IMG/VR virus record: IMGVR_UViG_3300042988_000092
Coordinates: 1-23,285 of that record
Source of the DNA: a virus
DNA length: 23,285 nt
Strand: one strand, 5' to 3'
The notes beneath the pieces were generated by a model. The model was given only the letters and a program-made list of their open reading frames with translations, was not told where the DNA came from and did no database searches. Shown here one piece after another: positions 15,216 to 21,719 of the stretch. Numbering within the stretch: the stretch's first letter is position 1; every line of letters starts with the position of its first letter. Made by a program: the position numbers and the translations under genes.

Positions 15216-15883
15216 ATTCCACCTGTCAGCAAGGATGGCTGAGGCGTTGCCTGAACCTTGGCATTTCGACACCAGTTGCGCCAAGTGGCCTCCCAATCCA
15301 GCTTGGCGGCGTTTCGCCCACTTGTCGCCACCCAGTAGTCTCGAAACTTCTCGGCCTCAAGTCTGACCGTTGCTGTCTCCCAGCCCATTGTCTCCAGCGT
15401 CCACTCTCCCCATGCCTTTGGAAGTTGCCAATCAGGCGAAAGCCTTTTTCCTTTGGCCTTGCCGACAGGCGGGGCACAAATAACTGGTTCTTGGTTTATG
15501 GTTATTGGTTCTTGGTTAGGTGGCGCTTCGTTTACGGCATGTGAACGACTCGTGCTTTTTTCTTTACGCTTCGCCTCGCGTTCTTGTGCGATTCGTTTGT
15601 TTGTGTCGGCTTTTGAGTGATACTCAAGAAGCTCTGCAAGGACGCGCTCTTGCACATACTCACCGTCTGGAGACAGCGTAAAAAAGCGGCCAAGGACAAA
15701 CTTTACAGCCTCAATCTCGGCTTCAGTGCTGGCCCATGTCCATTCAATGGCTTCATCAAGTGTTGGGAATTTTTCACGGTCATAGCACGAATCAATCAGA
15801 AGCGTGTACGCTCCGTGCTGAAGCATTGATAGGCGGCCACATTTTTTGGCGTAATCGCCAAGATTTCTCTTGTAATAATGCAC
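15212..15883 (-). CDS. DUF1376-type replication protein, GTG start
   Basis: The N-terminal half matches the DUF1376/YdaU pattern: HYYKRNLGDYAKKCGRLSML, YTLLIDSCYDREKFP, and FVLGRFFTLSPDG. A Lys/Glu-rich linker and a Pro/Gln-rich stretch follow. The C-terminal half has DWQLPKAWGEWTLE, FRDYWVATSG and DWEATWRNWCRNA, the pattern seen at the end of phage helicase-loading or initiator proteins. It probably recognises the origin or recruits the helicase encoded two genes downstream. No ATG gives a sensible start. GTG at 15883 has GGAG 8 nt upstream and begins exactly at the conserved HYYKRN, giving 223 aa. An ATG at 15919 lacks a binding site. Confidence 0.85.
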   Translation of the reverse strand: MHYYKRNLGDYAKKCGRLSMLQHGAYTLLIDSCYDREKFPTLDEAIEWTWASTEAEIEAVKFVLGRFFTLSPDGEYVQERVLAELLEYHSKADTNKRIAQEREAKRKEKSTSRSHAVNEAPPNQEPITINQEPVICAPPVGKAKGKRLSPDWQLPKAWGEWTLETMGWETATVRLEAEKFRDYWVATSGRNAAKLDWEATWRNWCRNAKVQATPQPSLLTGGI

Positions 15884-15988
15884 GATGGCATCTCCGCAAA
15901 TCTCCCAGAAAAGAAACAAAGGCAGGCGGGGAGTTCGCTTTTCGGTCAGGGGATCAATCCCGACCTAGCCTCGTTTCAAATAATTCTA

Positions 15989-16108
15989 CTAGACACCAAG
16001 TCGTTTTGCAATCGCCTTGCAGGCGGCTTCAATCTGTTCTTGCGTTGCGTCAGGATGCAAATGCAGCCAAGTTGACTTTTCGCTTTCGTAGCGCTTGTGC
16101 TTATCCAT
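15989..16108 (-). CDS. Small conserved-looking protein, 39 aa
   Basis: The frame runs from ATG at 16108 to TAG at 15989-15991, with a second TAG immediately after. The product is MDKHKRYESEKSTWLHLHPD followed by ATQEQIEAACKAIAKRLGV, a compact protein with a charged first helix, a Trp and a second amphipathic helix. The RYxxEKxxWLxxxPDAT pattern resembles very small phage proteins I have seen next to replication genes. It lies just past the terminator hairpin, and a weak AGGA is 10 nt before the ATG. No function is known to me. Confidence 0.6.
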   Translation of the reverse strand: MDKHKRYESEKSTWLHLHPDATQEQIEAACKAIAKRLGV

Positions 16109-16120
16109 TTTCTGGAATCC

Positions 16121-16174
16121 TAAAAAGAAAAAGCCCTTGAACCCCCGTGGAATCAGCACGGAAATTCAAGGGCT
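16121..16174 (-). terminator. Intrinsic terminator formed by the second hairpin
   Basis: The second hairpin described for the structured RNA (stem up to 18 bp with wobble pairs, loop CUGAUUC) is followed directly on the minus strand by TTTTCTTTTTA (16131-16121). That is the classic shape of a Rho-independent terminator. It would end transcription of the methyltransferase-rusA operon before the replication genes; read-through or a separate promoter must then feed the replication block. Confidence 0.85.
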
Positions 16175-16230
16175 AGGCCTTTGACGGCTTTAAAGTATCT
16201 GGCCCTGATTCGACCAACTTTAAAACCGTC
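16132..16230 (-). ncRNA. Two-hairpin structured RNA with complementary (kissing) loops
   Basis: Minus-strand RNA from 16230 to 16132 folds as two hairpins. Hairpin 1: a 14-bp stem (16230-16217 with 16196-16183), a 3-nt bulge, a 5-bp stem (16216-16212 with 16204-16200) and loop GAAUCAG (16211-16205). Hairpin 2: a 10-bp stem (16174-16165 with 16141-16132), three U-G pairs (UUU with GGG), a 5-bp CCGUG/CACGG stem and loop CUGAUUC (16156-16150). The two 7-nt loops are perfect reverse complements. Five G-U pairs (one in each stem of hairpin 1 and three in hairpin 2) would be A-C mismatches on the plus strand, so the RNA is minus-strand. It starts 12 nt after the rusA stop. No family is recognised; function unknown. 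Confidence 0.75.
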
Positions 16231-16241
16231 TGAGTGTTATT

Positions 16242-16598
16242 TTACCCAATCATTCGCATCGGCTCAAGGTTTATTTTCACCATCCCGCCGACATCGCCAG
16301 CCAATGAAAAACTCATTGTCCACTTGCTGTCGTCCACGCCGCTGATCTCGGCTACTGCGTCGATGGCTTGCTTGATCCTGGCGATGCAGTTGTCCAGGTC
16401 AATCCTGCGCTTTGATGGCGGGTAAAACGTGATTGTGGCGTGCAGGCGTGGCGAGTCAATCCGGGTCAGGCCTTGCTGCCTTGCGGTGATGTAGCAAGCC
16501 TGGCGGTAGTCTTTGGCGGCGCGGGCTTTGATGGCCCAGTGCCCGCGCGCGTTAGGGCTTAGGTCTGGCGATGGCCATGGCATGGTCAGCTCAATCAT
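16242..16598 (-). CDS. rusA: RusA-family Holliday junction resolvase
   Basis: RusA is a dimeric endonuclease that resolves four-way DNA junctions. This 118-aa protein has family length and pattern: IELTMPWPSPDLSPNARGHW near the start, ATITFYPPSKRRIDLDN with D67 and D69, K76 in ARIKQAIDA, and D89/D90 in ISGVDDSKW, corresponding to the conserved acidic residues and lysine of E. coli RusA. The ATG at 16598 overlaps the methyltransferase stop (ATGA) and has GAGG 7 nt upstream; a start at 16631 would overlap more and is not needed. Phage RusA works on recombination or replication junctions and debranches DNA before packaging. It pairs with the ERF, exonuclease and SSB genes of this window. Confidence 0.92.
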   Translation of the reverse strand: MIELTMPWPSPDLSPNARGHWAIKARAAKDYRQACYITARQQGLTRIDSPRLHATITFYPPSKRRIDLDNCIARIKQAIDAVAEISGVDDSKWTMSFSLAGDVGGMVKINLEPMRMIG

Positions 16599-18094
16599 TG
16601 GATGGCCTCTTGAATCCGTTTGCCGATCCATCGGACCACTGGCACGGCCCAGCTGTTGCCAAGCGCTTTGTATCGAGGCCCGTCGGGGCAGTCCTCAATG
16701 GTTGGGCCGCGCAGCGTCATGCCGCGCTCTGCAAGCAGGGATTCGTAGATCACGCCTTTGCGCTTCGCCTCTTGCGCCGTCTTCCAAGGGATCGCGGTGT
16801 AGTTGTCGGGGAAACCTTGCAGGCGCTCGCACTCCACCGGGGTGAGGCGACGCACGGCCATAGGGGGTGTGGTGGTGCAGGCCAGTGCCTCGGCCTCGAC
16901 TCGCTCGTTACCTGTGCGGCTGTACGGTGGGCCAGATGAACCCATGCACGGCCCGACTTCGGCTGGAGCCATAAATGCCTGCGCCACCGCCTGCGTGCCA
17001 CCATCGGTGTCCAGCGGGCCGGCGCGGCCTTGCCATGAGTCAGGGTCTTGGCGTGCGTTGAAGCCGATGGGCTGGGCCGGGACAATCGCCACCGCATCGG
17101 CACATGAGCGGCTGTCCTGCGTGAATGCCAAGTCTGCTTGCCAGCCCTTACCCTGCGGCCCGGCGCTGTCTTTGCGTCCAATCTGTGCGTGCTGTAACGC
17201 ATACGCCGCAATCGGCGCTTCATGGTTGCAGGTCAGGGTCTGACCACGGTCAAAGCCGATTTCAGCACAGCCTTGTCCGTTGGCCATGGTAATGATGGCT
17301 GGCAAAGGGTGGCCGCTGCCTGTTGGAGAGCCTTTCAAAAGTGGCCCGGTTGGTTCGTCTGCTGTGTGCCTGTTTCCTTCGTAGTCGATACCGCCAGCAA
17401 GGCCGCTTCCAGCGCTGGGGGCAGAGTTTTGCCACGCTTTTCGGCTCGGCGCAGAATCCCGGCGCACGCCGTCGAACTCAAGAAGAACCGCTGCGGGATC
17501 GAAGTCGTCTCGAGCACTTGCGACAACGAACACACGTCGGCGTCGTTGGGCCACTCCGAAATATTGGGCGTCGAGGACGCGCCACGCGACTGCTCTTTGG
17601 GGGCCATACACACAACCTGCGTTCGTCCATTTTTCCCCTGATGGGATGATCGGATCATCTTCCCCGGCAAGTGCGCCAAGAAAACAGCCGAAGGCGTTGT
17701 CTTTGGTGCTGAGGACTCCTGGCACGTTTTCCCAGAAGATGATTGCCGGGTCATCTCGTCGAACAGATCGAACATGGTCAATTGCATTGGCGATACCTAC
17801 AAAGGTGAGTGAAAGATTGCCCCTTGCATCGTCAAGGGAGTTACGAAGGCCAGCAACAGAAAACGCTTGGCAAGGCGTGCCGCCGCAAAATAGGTCGGGC
17901 GCTTCAATTTCGCCAGAAAGGATGCGCTCTGGTAGTGCGGTCATGTCGCCAAGGTTTGGAACATCAGGGTAATGGTGCGCCAGCACGGCGCTTGGAAATG
18001 GCTCAATTTCGGCCAACCATGCAGCACGCCACCCCAATGGGTGCCATGCCACGGATGCGGCCTCAATGCCAGAACAAACAGATCCAAATCTCAT
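16595..18094 (-). CDS. C5-cytosine DNA methyltransferase
   Basis: This 499-aa enzyme transfers methyl from SAM to C5 of cytosine. Motifs are complete and in order: I (FGSVCSGIEA, 3-12), IV with catalytic C75 (GGTPCQAFSVAG, 71-82), VI (ENVPG, 122-126), VIII (QRRRRVF, 183-189), then the target-recognition region (about 200-415), and IX/X (RLTPVECERLQGFPDNY and KALGNSWAVPV, 476-486). The variable region is long, over 200 residues, with Gly/Gln/Pro-rich low-complexity stretches. No restriction enzyme lies beside it, so it is probably a phage anti-restriction or regulatory methylase. Its ATG overlaps the 67-aa gene's stop. Its target sequence cannot be inferred here. Confidence 0.95.
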   Translation of the reverse strand: MRFGSVCSGIEAASVAWHPLGWRAAWLAEIEPFPSAVLAHHYPDVPNLGDMTALPERILSGEIEAPDLFCGGTPCQAFSVAGLRNSLDDARGNLSLTFVGIANAIDHVRSVRRDDPAIIFWENVPGVLSTKDNAFGCFLGALAGEDDPIIPSGEKWTNAGCVYGPQRAVAWRVLDAQYFGVAQRRRRVFVVASARDDFDPAAVLLEFDGVRRDSAPSRKAWQNSAPSAGSGLAGGIDYEGNRHTADEPTGPLLKGSPTGSGHPLPAIITMANGQGCAEIGFDRGQTLTCNHEAPIAAYALQHAQIGRKDSAGPQGKGWQADLAFTQDSRSCADAVAIVPAQPIGFNARQDPDSWQGRAGPLDTDGGTQAVAQAFMAPAEVGPCMGSSGPPYSRTGNERVEAEALACTTTPPMAVRRLTPVECERLQGFPDNYTAIPWKTAQEAKRKGVIYESLLAERGMTLRGPTIEDCPDGPRYKALGNSWAVPVVRWIGKRIQEAIQ

Positions 18095-18294
18095 AAAACA
18101 ACTTTCATGTTTTCAAACAAATCGCCCTGGCCGTTGCTTTCAGGCTTCACGGGCTTGATGAACTTCAGCCGACTATTGCGCCATGACTTTGGCATCAGTC
18201 CAGCCTTGGCCGCGCACCTCGGGCCGATGGCTTCTCGGCCAATCATGACGAATGGCTTTGTAGGTCGGCCACAAAGTGCGCAGATTGATTTCAT
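18091..18294 (-). CDS. Small zinc-ribbon-like phage protein, 67 aa
   Basis: The N-terminus has ICALCGRPTKPFVMIGREAIG followed by PRCAAKAGL, a Cys-X2-Cys...Cys pattern like a treble clef or half zinc ribbon. The C-terminal 35 residues are basic and polar (RLKFIKPVKPESNGQGDLF). The CALCGRPTxPxVMIGREAIGPxCA opening is familiar from small phage proteins of unknown function. It overlaps the methyltransferase start downstream and the 154-aa gene's stop upstream, each by ATGA. Confidence 0.78.
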   Translation of the reverse strand: MKSICALCGRPTKPFVMIGREAIGPRCAAKAGLMPKSWRNSRLKFIKPVKPESNGQGDLFENMKVVL

Positions 18295-18755
18295 ATGATT
18301 CGCCTTGCACCACCAGAGCGAATGACGGTCTTCACGTAGTCCACCGCTTTTTCAAGCTGCGCGACGTTGATGACTTCAAGCTGTGCGTCGTGGATTTCCA
18401 TTGCCAGGTTGAGTGCGTTCAGTTCGTTGGCTTTGAAGACAAACCGATCGCCCTTCTGGACGCCACGGGCGCAAAGCTCCTTCAGTGCATCCTGACCTGC
18501 TCGGATTTCGGTAGCGTATTCATCGCCAACGCCATCAATCGCCAAAGCCTCTGCGATGTTCATTGCCGCAATCAAAATGTCCATGTCGCTGCGTGTGGCA
18601 TGGCCCTGCGCAGTTGATGCCATTGCGCCGTGGTTTTTGATTTTCAGCATTGCCAAAGAGTCGCCAGTCTGGGTAAGTGGCTTGAATCCAGACAAGACGT
18701 AGTTGACAACATCGGCGCGGATTTGCCTTGGCCGGTATGCGCTGCGCTTTCTCAT
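18291..18755 (-). CDS. Conserved phage protein, 154 aa
   Basis: The protein opens MRKRSAYRPRQIRADVVNYV and continues LSGFKPLTQTGDSLAMLKIKNHGAM, DMDILIAAMNIAEALA and a helical end EKAVDYVKTVI. The RKRSxYRP...VVNYVLSGxKP...IKNHxAM layout is one I associate with a widespread phage family of unknown function in early regions near SSB and replication genes. The basic N-terminus could bind nucleic acid. No catalytic motif is seen. Both ends overlap neighbours by ATGA. Confidence 0.8.
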   Translation of the reverse strand: MRKRSAYRPRQIRADVVNYVLSGFKPLTQTGDSLAMLKIKNHGAMASTAQGHATRSDMDILIAAMNIAEALAIDGVGDEYATEIRAGQDALKELCARGVQKGDRFVFKANELNALNLAMEIHDAQLEVINVAQLEKAVDYVKTVIRSGGARRII

Positions 18756-19015
18756 TCAAACCCCAGTTCTGCCTTGAAGGCAGACAATGCCATAACCAGC
18801 GCATGGGCTTGGTCATAATCCATGCAAACGTAGTTGTCCTGCTCATGTGAGCAATGCGACGGGAAACGCGCAATGTAGCCATTGCCAGTGTTTGTCAGTG
18901 CGCATCGTGTTTTGCCAGCGATTGAGTAGCCCTTGCCAGCAACAACAACGGCATTGTCCTTGTCTCGGAAAACATGGTCTTGCAGGCCTTCACAAATGAA
19001 AAGTTGCTCGTTCAT
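18752..19015 (-). CDS. Small unknown phage protein, 87 aa
   Basis: The ATG at 19015 overlaps the HTH/HNH-like gene's stop codon (ATGA) and is preceded by GGGACT; the in-frame ATG at 19027 has no better support. The protein starts MNEQLFICEGLQDHVFRDKD and has several His/Cys positions (CALTN, HCSHEQDNYVCMDYDQAHAL) and a short C-terminal helix ending FKAELGFE. The Cys/His pairs could bind metal. I do not recognise a family. Confidence 0.72.
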   Translation of the reverse strand: MNEQLFICEGLQDHVFRDKDNAVVVAGKGYSIAGKTRCALTNTGNGYIARFPSHCSHEQDNYVCMDYDQAHALVMALSAFKAELGFE

Positions 19016-19533
19016 AGTCCCGCCCATGGGTTGTTTTTGTATTGCTTGTAGCCTCTGCCGCTTCTGATTCGATTGACCACATCAAAGTTAATGCCAAGCT
19101 CACGCGCGATGCCTTTGTGCGTGCCCTCCATGCTCCTGATTTTTTCGATCAACTCAAGAGGATGCGGCGATCGCTCGCGTGCGGCCAGCGCCAGCTTGTA
19201 ATTGCGGGCTGGGTTCTTGTGATACTGCGTGCGCTTGGCTGCGTCCGCCGTCAGCATCTTGCGGGTCTTCATGGCGACGTGCCCAGGATCGACGCAAAGA
19301 GGATTGCCGCACGATGTACTAGCCAGCAAGCCATCTGTTTTCAGATTCAGCACGTTGGCAGCAATCCATCTGCGAACAGGCATCAATTTTTTATTGATGT
19401 TGATGTAAGGCACGCCAGCGACTTTACTGCTTGCTTTTGCGCCATCCCAGATCAGGCAATCGCCGTCTTCGTGGCTTTTTGATTGGATGAACTCCATGGT
19501 GATTGGCTCACCGGGTTTTCGTCTGACTTTCAT
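19012..19533 (-). CDS. HNH/HTH-like phage protein, 173 aa
   Basis: The product begins MKVRRKPGEPITMEFIQSKS. DGDCLIWDGAKASSKVAGVPY and TSCGNPLCVDPGHVAM follow; C-GNPxCVxPxH is the zinc/HNH-like core typical of a phage family. C-terminally TPLELIEKIRSMEG-like sequence and GIARELGINFDVVNRIRSGRGY form a helix-turn-helix, with RSGRGYKQYKNNPWAGL at the end. I associate this with a DNA-binding phage protein carrying a degenerate HNH fold. An in-frame ATG at 19599 would extend it through a structured inverted-repeat region with no ribosome binding site, so I chose 19533, which starts exactly at the conserved RRKPGEPIT. Whether it still cuts DNA is not clear. Confidence 0.75.
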   Translation of the reverse strand: MKVRRKPGEPITMEFIQSKSHEDGDCLIWDGAKASSKVAGVPYININKKLMPVRRWIAANVLNLKTDGLLASTSCGNPLCVDPGHVAMKTRKMLTADAAKRTQYHKNPARNYKLALAARERSPHPLELIEKIRSMEGTHKGIARELGINFDVVNRIRSGRGYKQYKNNPWAGL

Positions 19534-19547
19534 AGTGTCTTTGATTT

Positions 19548-19707
19548 GCAATTCATTGAGTGTGGCGACTGGCGCCAATCTCCAGTTTGTCCAAACCATG
19601 CGACTGAAGCCACCAAAAAGTTCCAGGAATAGTGGACGTTTCCTGTTTGGTTATGGCTTTCGCTGATTCTGACTTGGCTGTCAATAACGCCACACTTAAT
19701 GAATTGC
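19548..19707 (-). repeat. 160-bp nested inverted repeat (leader RNA or MITE-like element)
   Basis: Arms of 20 bp (19548-19567 and 19688-19707) pair with one mismatch, which is G-U on the plus strand and A-C on the minus strand. Inside, further pairs nest in order: GCCAA/TTGGC (19574-19578, 19674-19678), GCGA/TCGC (19600-19603, 19660-19663), AAGCC/GGCTT (19607-19611, 19655-19659), ACCAAA/TTTGGT (19612-19617, 19646-19651) and CAGGAA/TTCCTG (19624-19629, 19640-19645) with a 10-nt loop. That is about 46 paired positions. The element lies 14 nt upstream of the ATG at 19533 and fills almost the whole intergenic gap. No target-site duplication or U-run is visible. It may be a 5'-leader RNA, a DNA cruciform or origin-like element, or a mobile miniature element. 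Confidence 0.7.
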
Positions 19708-19740
19708 ATTAATTGTTGTTGATGGGAATTTTATTGTATA

Positions 19741-20064
19741 TCAATTTTCAGGAATTGGCACATCATCAGGCCACAATCCTAGTTTTGTCAGCTTTTCCAC
19801 GGTCTTTTTGTGTGCGGCCTCCCACATTTCCTGGCGCTCCGACTTGGTCATGGCTGCGCCCTGGTCAAGCGCGTGATGGCATCGAAAACAGAGCGAGGCG
19901 ATCAGGTTGTCATCAGCCTTGATGCCGCGCCCCTTGCCTCCGCCGCTGTTGGTATGAGCCGCGCAAATTGTCCCGTCATCAGCGCCGCAATGCTGGCATG
20001 GAATCTCGCGGGCGTTGCGCATCAGGGTTTTGCTGCGGACGTAATCGTGCTTTGGGAATCTCAT
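19741..20064 (-). CDS. HNH-type nuclease, 107 aa
   Basis: The protein has the pattern REIPCQHCGADDG, CAAHTNSGGGKGRGIKAD, and LIASLCFRCHHALDQG, with two Cys pairs for zinc and the His-Asn-His-type residues of a small HNH nuclease (CAAHTNS as first His, CHHALDQ as last). The C-terminus is helical and charged. This architecture resembles small phage HNH proteins in recombination modules, and the position beside SSB and the DUF1367 protein suits that. It overlaps the DUF1367 gene by ATGA. The catalytic set looks intact but target and role are unknown. Confidence 0.82.
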   Translation of the reverse strand: MRFPKHDYVRSKTLMRNAREIPCQHCGADDGTICAAHTNSGGGKGRGIKADDNLIASLCFRCHHALDQGAAMTKSERQEMWEAAHKKTVEKLTKLGLWPDDVPIPEN

Positions 20065-20585
20065 GCCATTGACAAAATTTGTTCAATCACCGCATCAAGC
20101 TGGGCGCGATCTTCGTATGTCGTCAGCACGCGCTGAAGCAGGACATTTACCACGGCAGAGTAAAGCGCCTCAAACTCGTGTTCTTCCATGTTGCCAAAGG
20201 CGATGGACTTGGCCTTGAGCGACATTGCGCCATCAAGCGTGAAAGTCTGCTCGTAAAAGCCAGCCAGGATCGTCACATCGCTGCGGAATTGGTCAAAGTC
20301 CTTGGCGATCTCCATGCCCTTGAATTTGGTCGCCGGTTGCCATGCTTCAAAGCCAAGATTCAGCAGGGCAAAGAACTTGCGATGGAATTTGAGGTTACGC
20401 GGGAACGATGCCTCCATGTTGACGATCTGGCCGGGCTCGGACTTGATAAGCCGTGACCACAGCTTTTTCCATGCGGCAGTGTCTTCTTCGGTGCGGCCTT
20501 CAAAGCACTTGAAAAGAAGGGCGCGAGCGCCCTCTAGTTCTGCTGGGATGGCTTGGCCGGTGCGTTGGATGGTGAATTTAGCCAT
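20061..20585 (-). CDS. DUF1367-family phage protein
   Basis: The start at 20585 gives MAKFTIQRTGQAIPAELEGA, matching the DUF1367 opening; a longer frame to 20717 would overlap the small protein upstream for its whole length. Key positions are PGQIVNMEASFPRNLKFHRK, FFALLNLGFEAW and MEIAKDFDQFRSDVTILAGF, typical of the family, found in phage recombination/ninR-like regions with no settled function. The gene overlaps the 60-aa gene's stop by 8 nt (ATGGCTAA) and the HNH nuclease by ATGA. A structured DNA-processing or recombination accessory role is suggested by context only. Confidence 0.85.
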   Translation of the reverse strand: MAKFTIQRTGQAIPAELEGARALLFKCFEGRTEEDTAAWKKLWSRLIKSEPGQIVNMEASFPRNLKFHRKFFALLNLGFEAWQPATKFKGMEIAKDFDQFRSDVTILAGFYEQTFTLDGAMSLKAKSIAFGNMEEHEFEALYSAVVNVLLQRVLTTYEDRAQLDAVIEQILSMA

Positions 20586-20760
20586 TTGCCAGCGCTGATT
20601 CTGTCCACCAGGCCTCAACGGCGCGGCCATCTGCGCATTTGTAGCGCAGCAAATATGAAGGCTCTGATACCGCATATTCTGCGCGGGCAATGACAATGCC
20701 TTCTTCTTGGCTGGCAATGATTTTTACACTGTCGTTCAGGTTAAATGCAAACTTGCTCAT
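20578..20760 (-). CDS. KOW/SH3-like small phage protein, 60 aa
   Basis: The protein is MSKFAFNLNDSVKIIASQEE followed by GIVIARAEYAVSEPSYLLRY and KCADGRAVEAWWTESALANG. The NDSVKI...EEGxVIARA pattern with YLLRYK-x-DGRxxEAWWxE is typical of a small beta-barrel (KOW/SH3-like) phage protein. Function is unknown; such folds bind nucleic acid or proteins. AAGGAG lies 7 nt before the ATG. The 113-nt stretch between it and ssb holds no convincing gene, only a short Cys-containing open frame that I reject. Confidence 0.8.
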   Translation of the reverse strand: MSKFAFNLNDSVKIIASQEEGIVIARAEYAVSEPSYLLRYKCADGRAVEAWWTESALANG

Positions 20761-20873
20761 GATTTCTCCTTGGTTAAAAAAATGGTGGGCCTACTCGCTG
20801 CGTCTGTTGGTGGCACGGTGCCCGTGCATTGCAATACGCCACGCTCACAGCATCCGCTTTCAGCCCGTAAGCG

Positions 20874-21296
20874 TCAGAATGGCACGTCGCTGTCCATGTC
20901 ATCAAACCCGTTGGCATCTTGCGCCGGTGCAGGACGTGCCGCTGGCCGTTCTTGGCGTTGCGCCGGTTGTGCTTGGTCACGTTGGCCTGCAATCAATTCA
21001 ATTTCCAGCACGGTCGCCGCCAACTTATGGCCTTGGCCGTTCTTGCCTTCGTATGTCTGGATATGCGGGTCGCTCAGGACGGCGTAAATCTGCGAGCCTT
21101 TGAGCAAATAAGGCGCGAGCGATTCGGCACGCTTGCCCCAAATGGATGCGTCGATCCATTGGGATGGACGTTTTCCGTCGTCTCCTTTTTTGCCGTAGTT
21201 GTAGGCCAGCGACAGTTGGGCGACAGCATCTCCGCGCGGCGTGTGACGTACTTCAGCGTCCCGGCCAATGCGAAAAACTCCAGTGATTTGAGCCAT
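20874..21296 (-). CDS. ssb: Single-stranded DNA-binding protein
   Basis: The OB-fold is recognised from TGVFRIGRDAEVRHTPRGDA, QLSLAYNYGKKGDDGK, QWIDASIWGKRAESLAPYL and KGSQIYAVLSDPHIQTYEGK. A disordered Gln/Pro/Ala-rich linker (about 108-127) and an acidic tip ending DDMDSDVPF follow, equivalent to the DDDIPF tail that recruits recombination and replication proteins. At 140 aa it is a normal-length phage SSB. It protects ssDNA and works with the ERF annealing protein and exonuclease encoded on the other strand. AAGGAAGATC precedes the ATG. It lies 10 nt after the XRE regulator. Confidence 0.95.
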   Translation of the reverse strand: MAQITGVFRIGRDAEVRHTPRGDAVAQLSLAYNYGKKGDDGKRPSQWIDASIWGKRAESLAPYLLKGSQIYAVLSDPHIQTYEGKNGQGHKLAATVLEIELIAGQRDQAQPAQRQERPAARPAPAQDANGFDDMDSDVPF

Positions 21297-21306
21297 GATC
21301 TTCCTT

Positions 21307-21654
21307 TCAGTATGAACTCAGCGCGTCATGCGCCGTTTGAATTGACTTGGCGGCTTTCGCCAGGTCTTGCTTGACTTCGCCAGCGATGGCTTTGGCCTTG
21401 ATGCTCTTTTGTTGGATGGCCCCAAGCATTGACGCTTTTTCAACGCCATCATCGGTTTCTGCGTCAACGTGGATGCCGCAAATGTAGCGGGCCACCACCA
21501 AGATGCGTACGGGCTTTGGGATGGCTGTATCGTTCTCGTAGCCTGATGCGGCAGCTTGCTTAACGCCGATCGGCCCCCAAAACTCAGCCTGACCAAGACC
21601 CAGCGTCTTGCGCAGCATCCTGACTGACTCGTTTGTGATTTCTTGCTCTTTCAT
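21307..21654 (-). CDS. XRE-type helix-turn-helix regulator, 115 aa
   Basis: Residues near 5-55 form a helix-turn-helix: EITNESVRMLRKTLGLGQAE, then FWGPIGVKQAAASGYENDTA with IPKPVRILVVARYICG. This matches Cro/CI-like phage and plasmid regulators; the FW-x-x-x-GVxQxxxSxYE motif is diagnostic. The C-terminal half is a helical Lys/Ala/Gln-rich region, possibly for oligomerisation, with no LexA/CI-type autoprotease. An ATG at 21726 is in frame, but GAGG sits just before 21654, so I chose 21654. Sitting at the divergent region and first in the minus-strand operon, it probably controls both early transcripts. Confidence 0.85.
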   Translation of the reverse strand: MKEQEITNESVRMLRKTLGLGQAEFWGPIGVKQAAASGYENDTAIPKPVRILVVARYICGIHVDAETDDGVEKASMLGAIQQKSIKAKAIAGEVKQDLAKAAKSIQTAHDALSSY

Positions 21655-21719
21655 ATCGTCCTCGGTTGTTCGATGGCGCATTGTAGCGTGATTTTTTGTT
21701 ATCCCGAGAAAATTATTTT

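Noticed and set aside
16132-16145. T-arm-like GGTTCAA sequence on the minus strand, possible tRNA
   Set aside because: No acceptor, D or anticodon arms fit; the bases belong to the terminator stem.
19534-19599. 22-codon N-terminal extension of the HTH/HNH-like gene from ATG 19599
   Set aside because: It lacks a ribosome binding site and runs through the inverted-repeat arm; the conserved family start is at 19533.
20774-20873. Short GTG-started Cys-containing frame between ssb and the 60-aa gene
   Set aside because: No ribosome binding site, no overlap with neighbours and no recognisable pattern.
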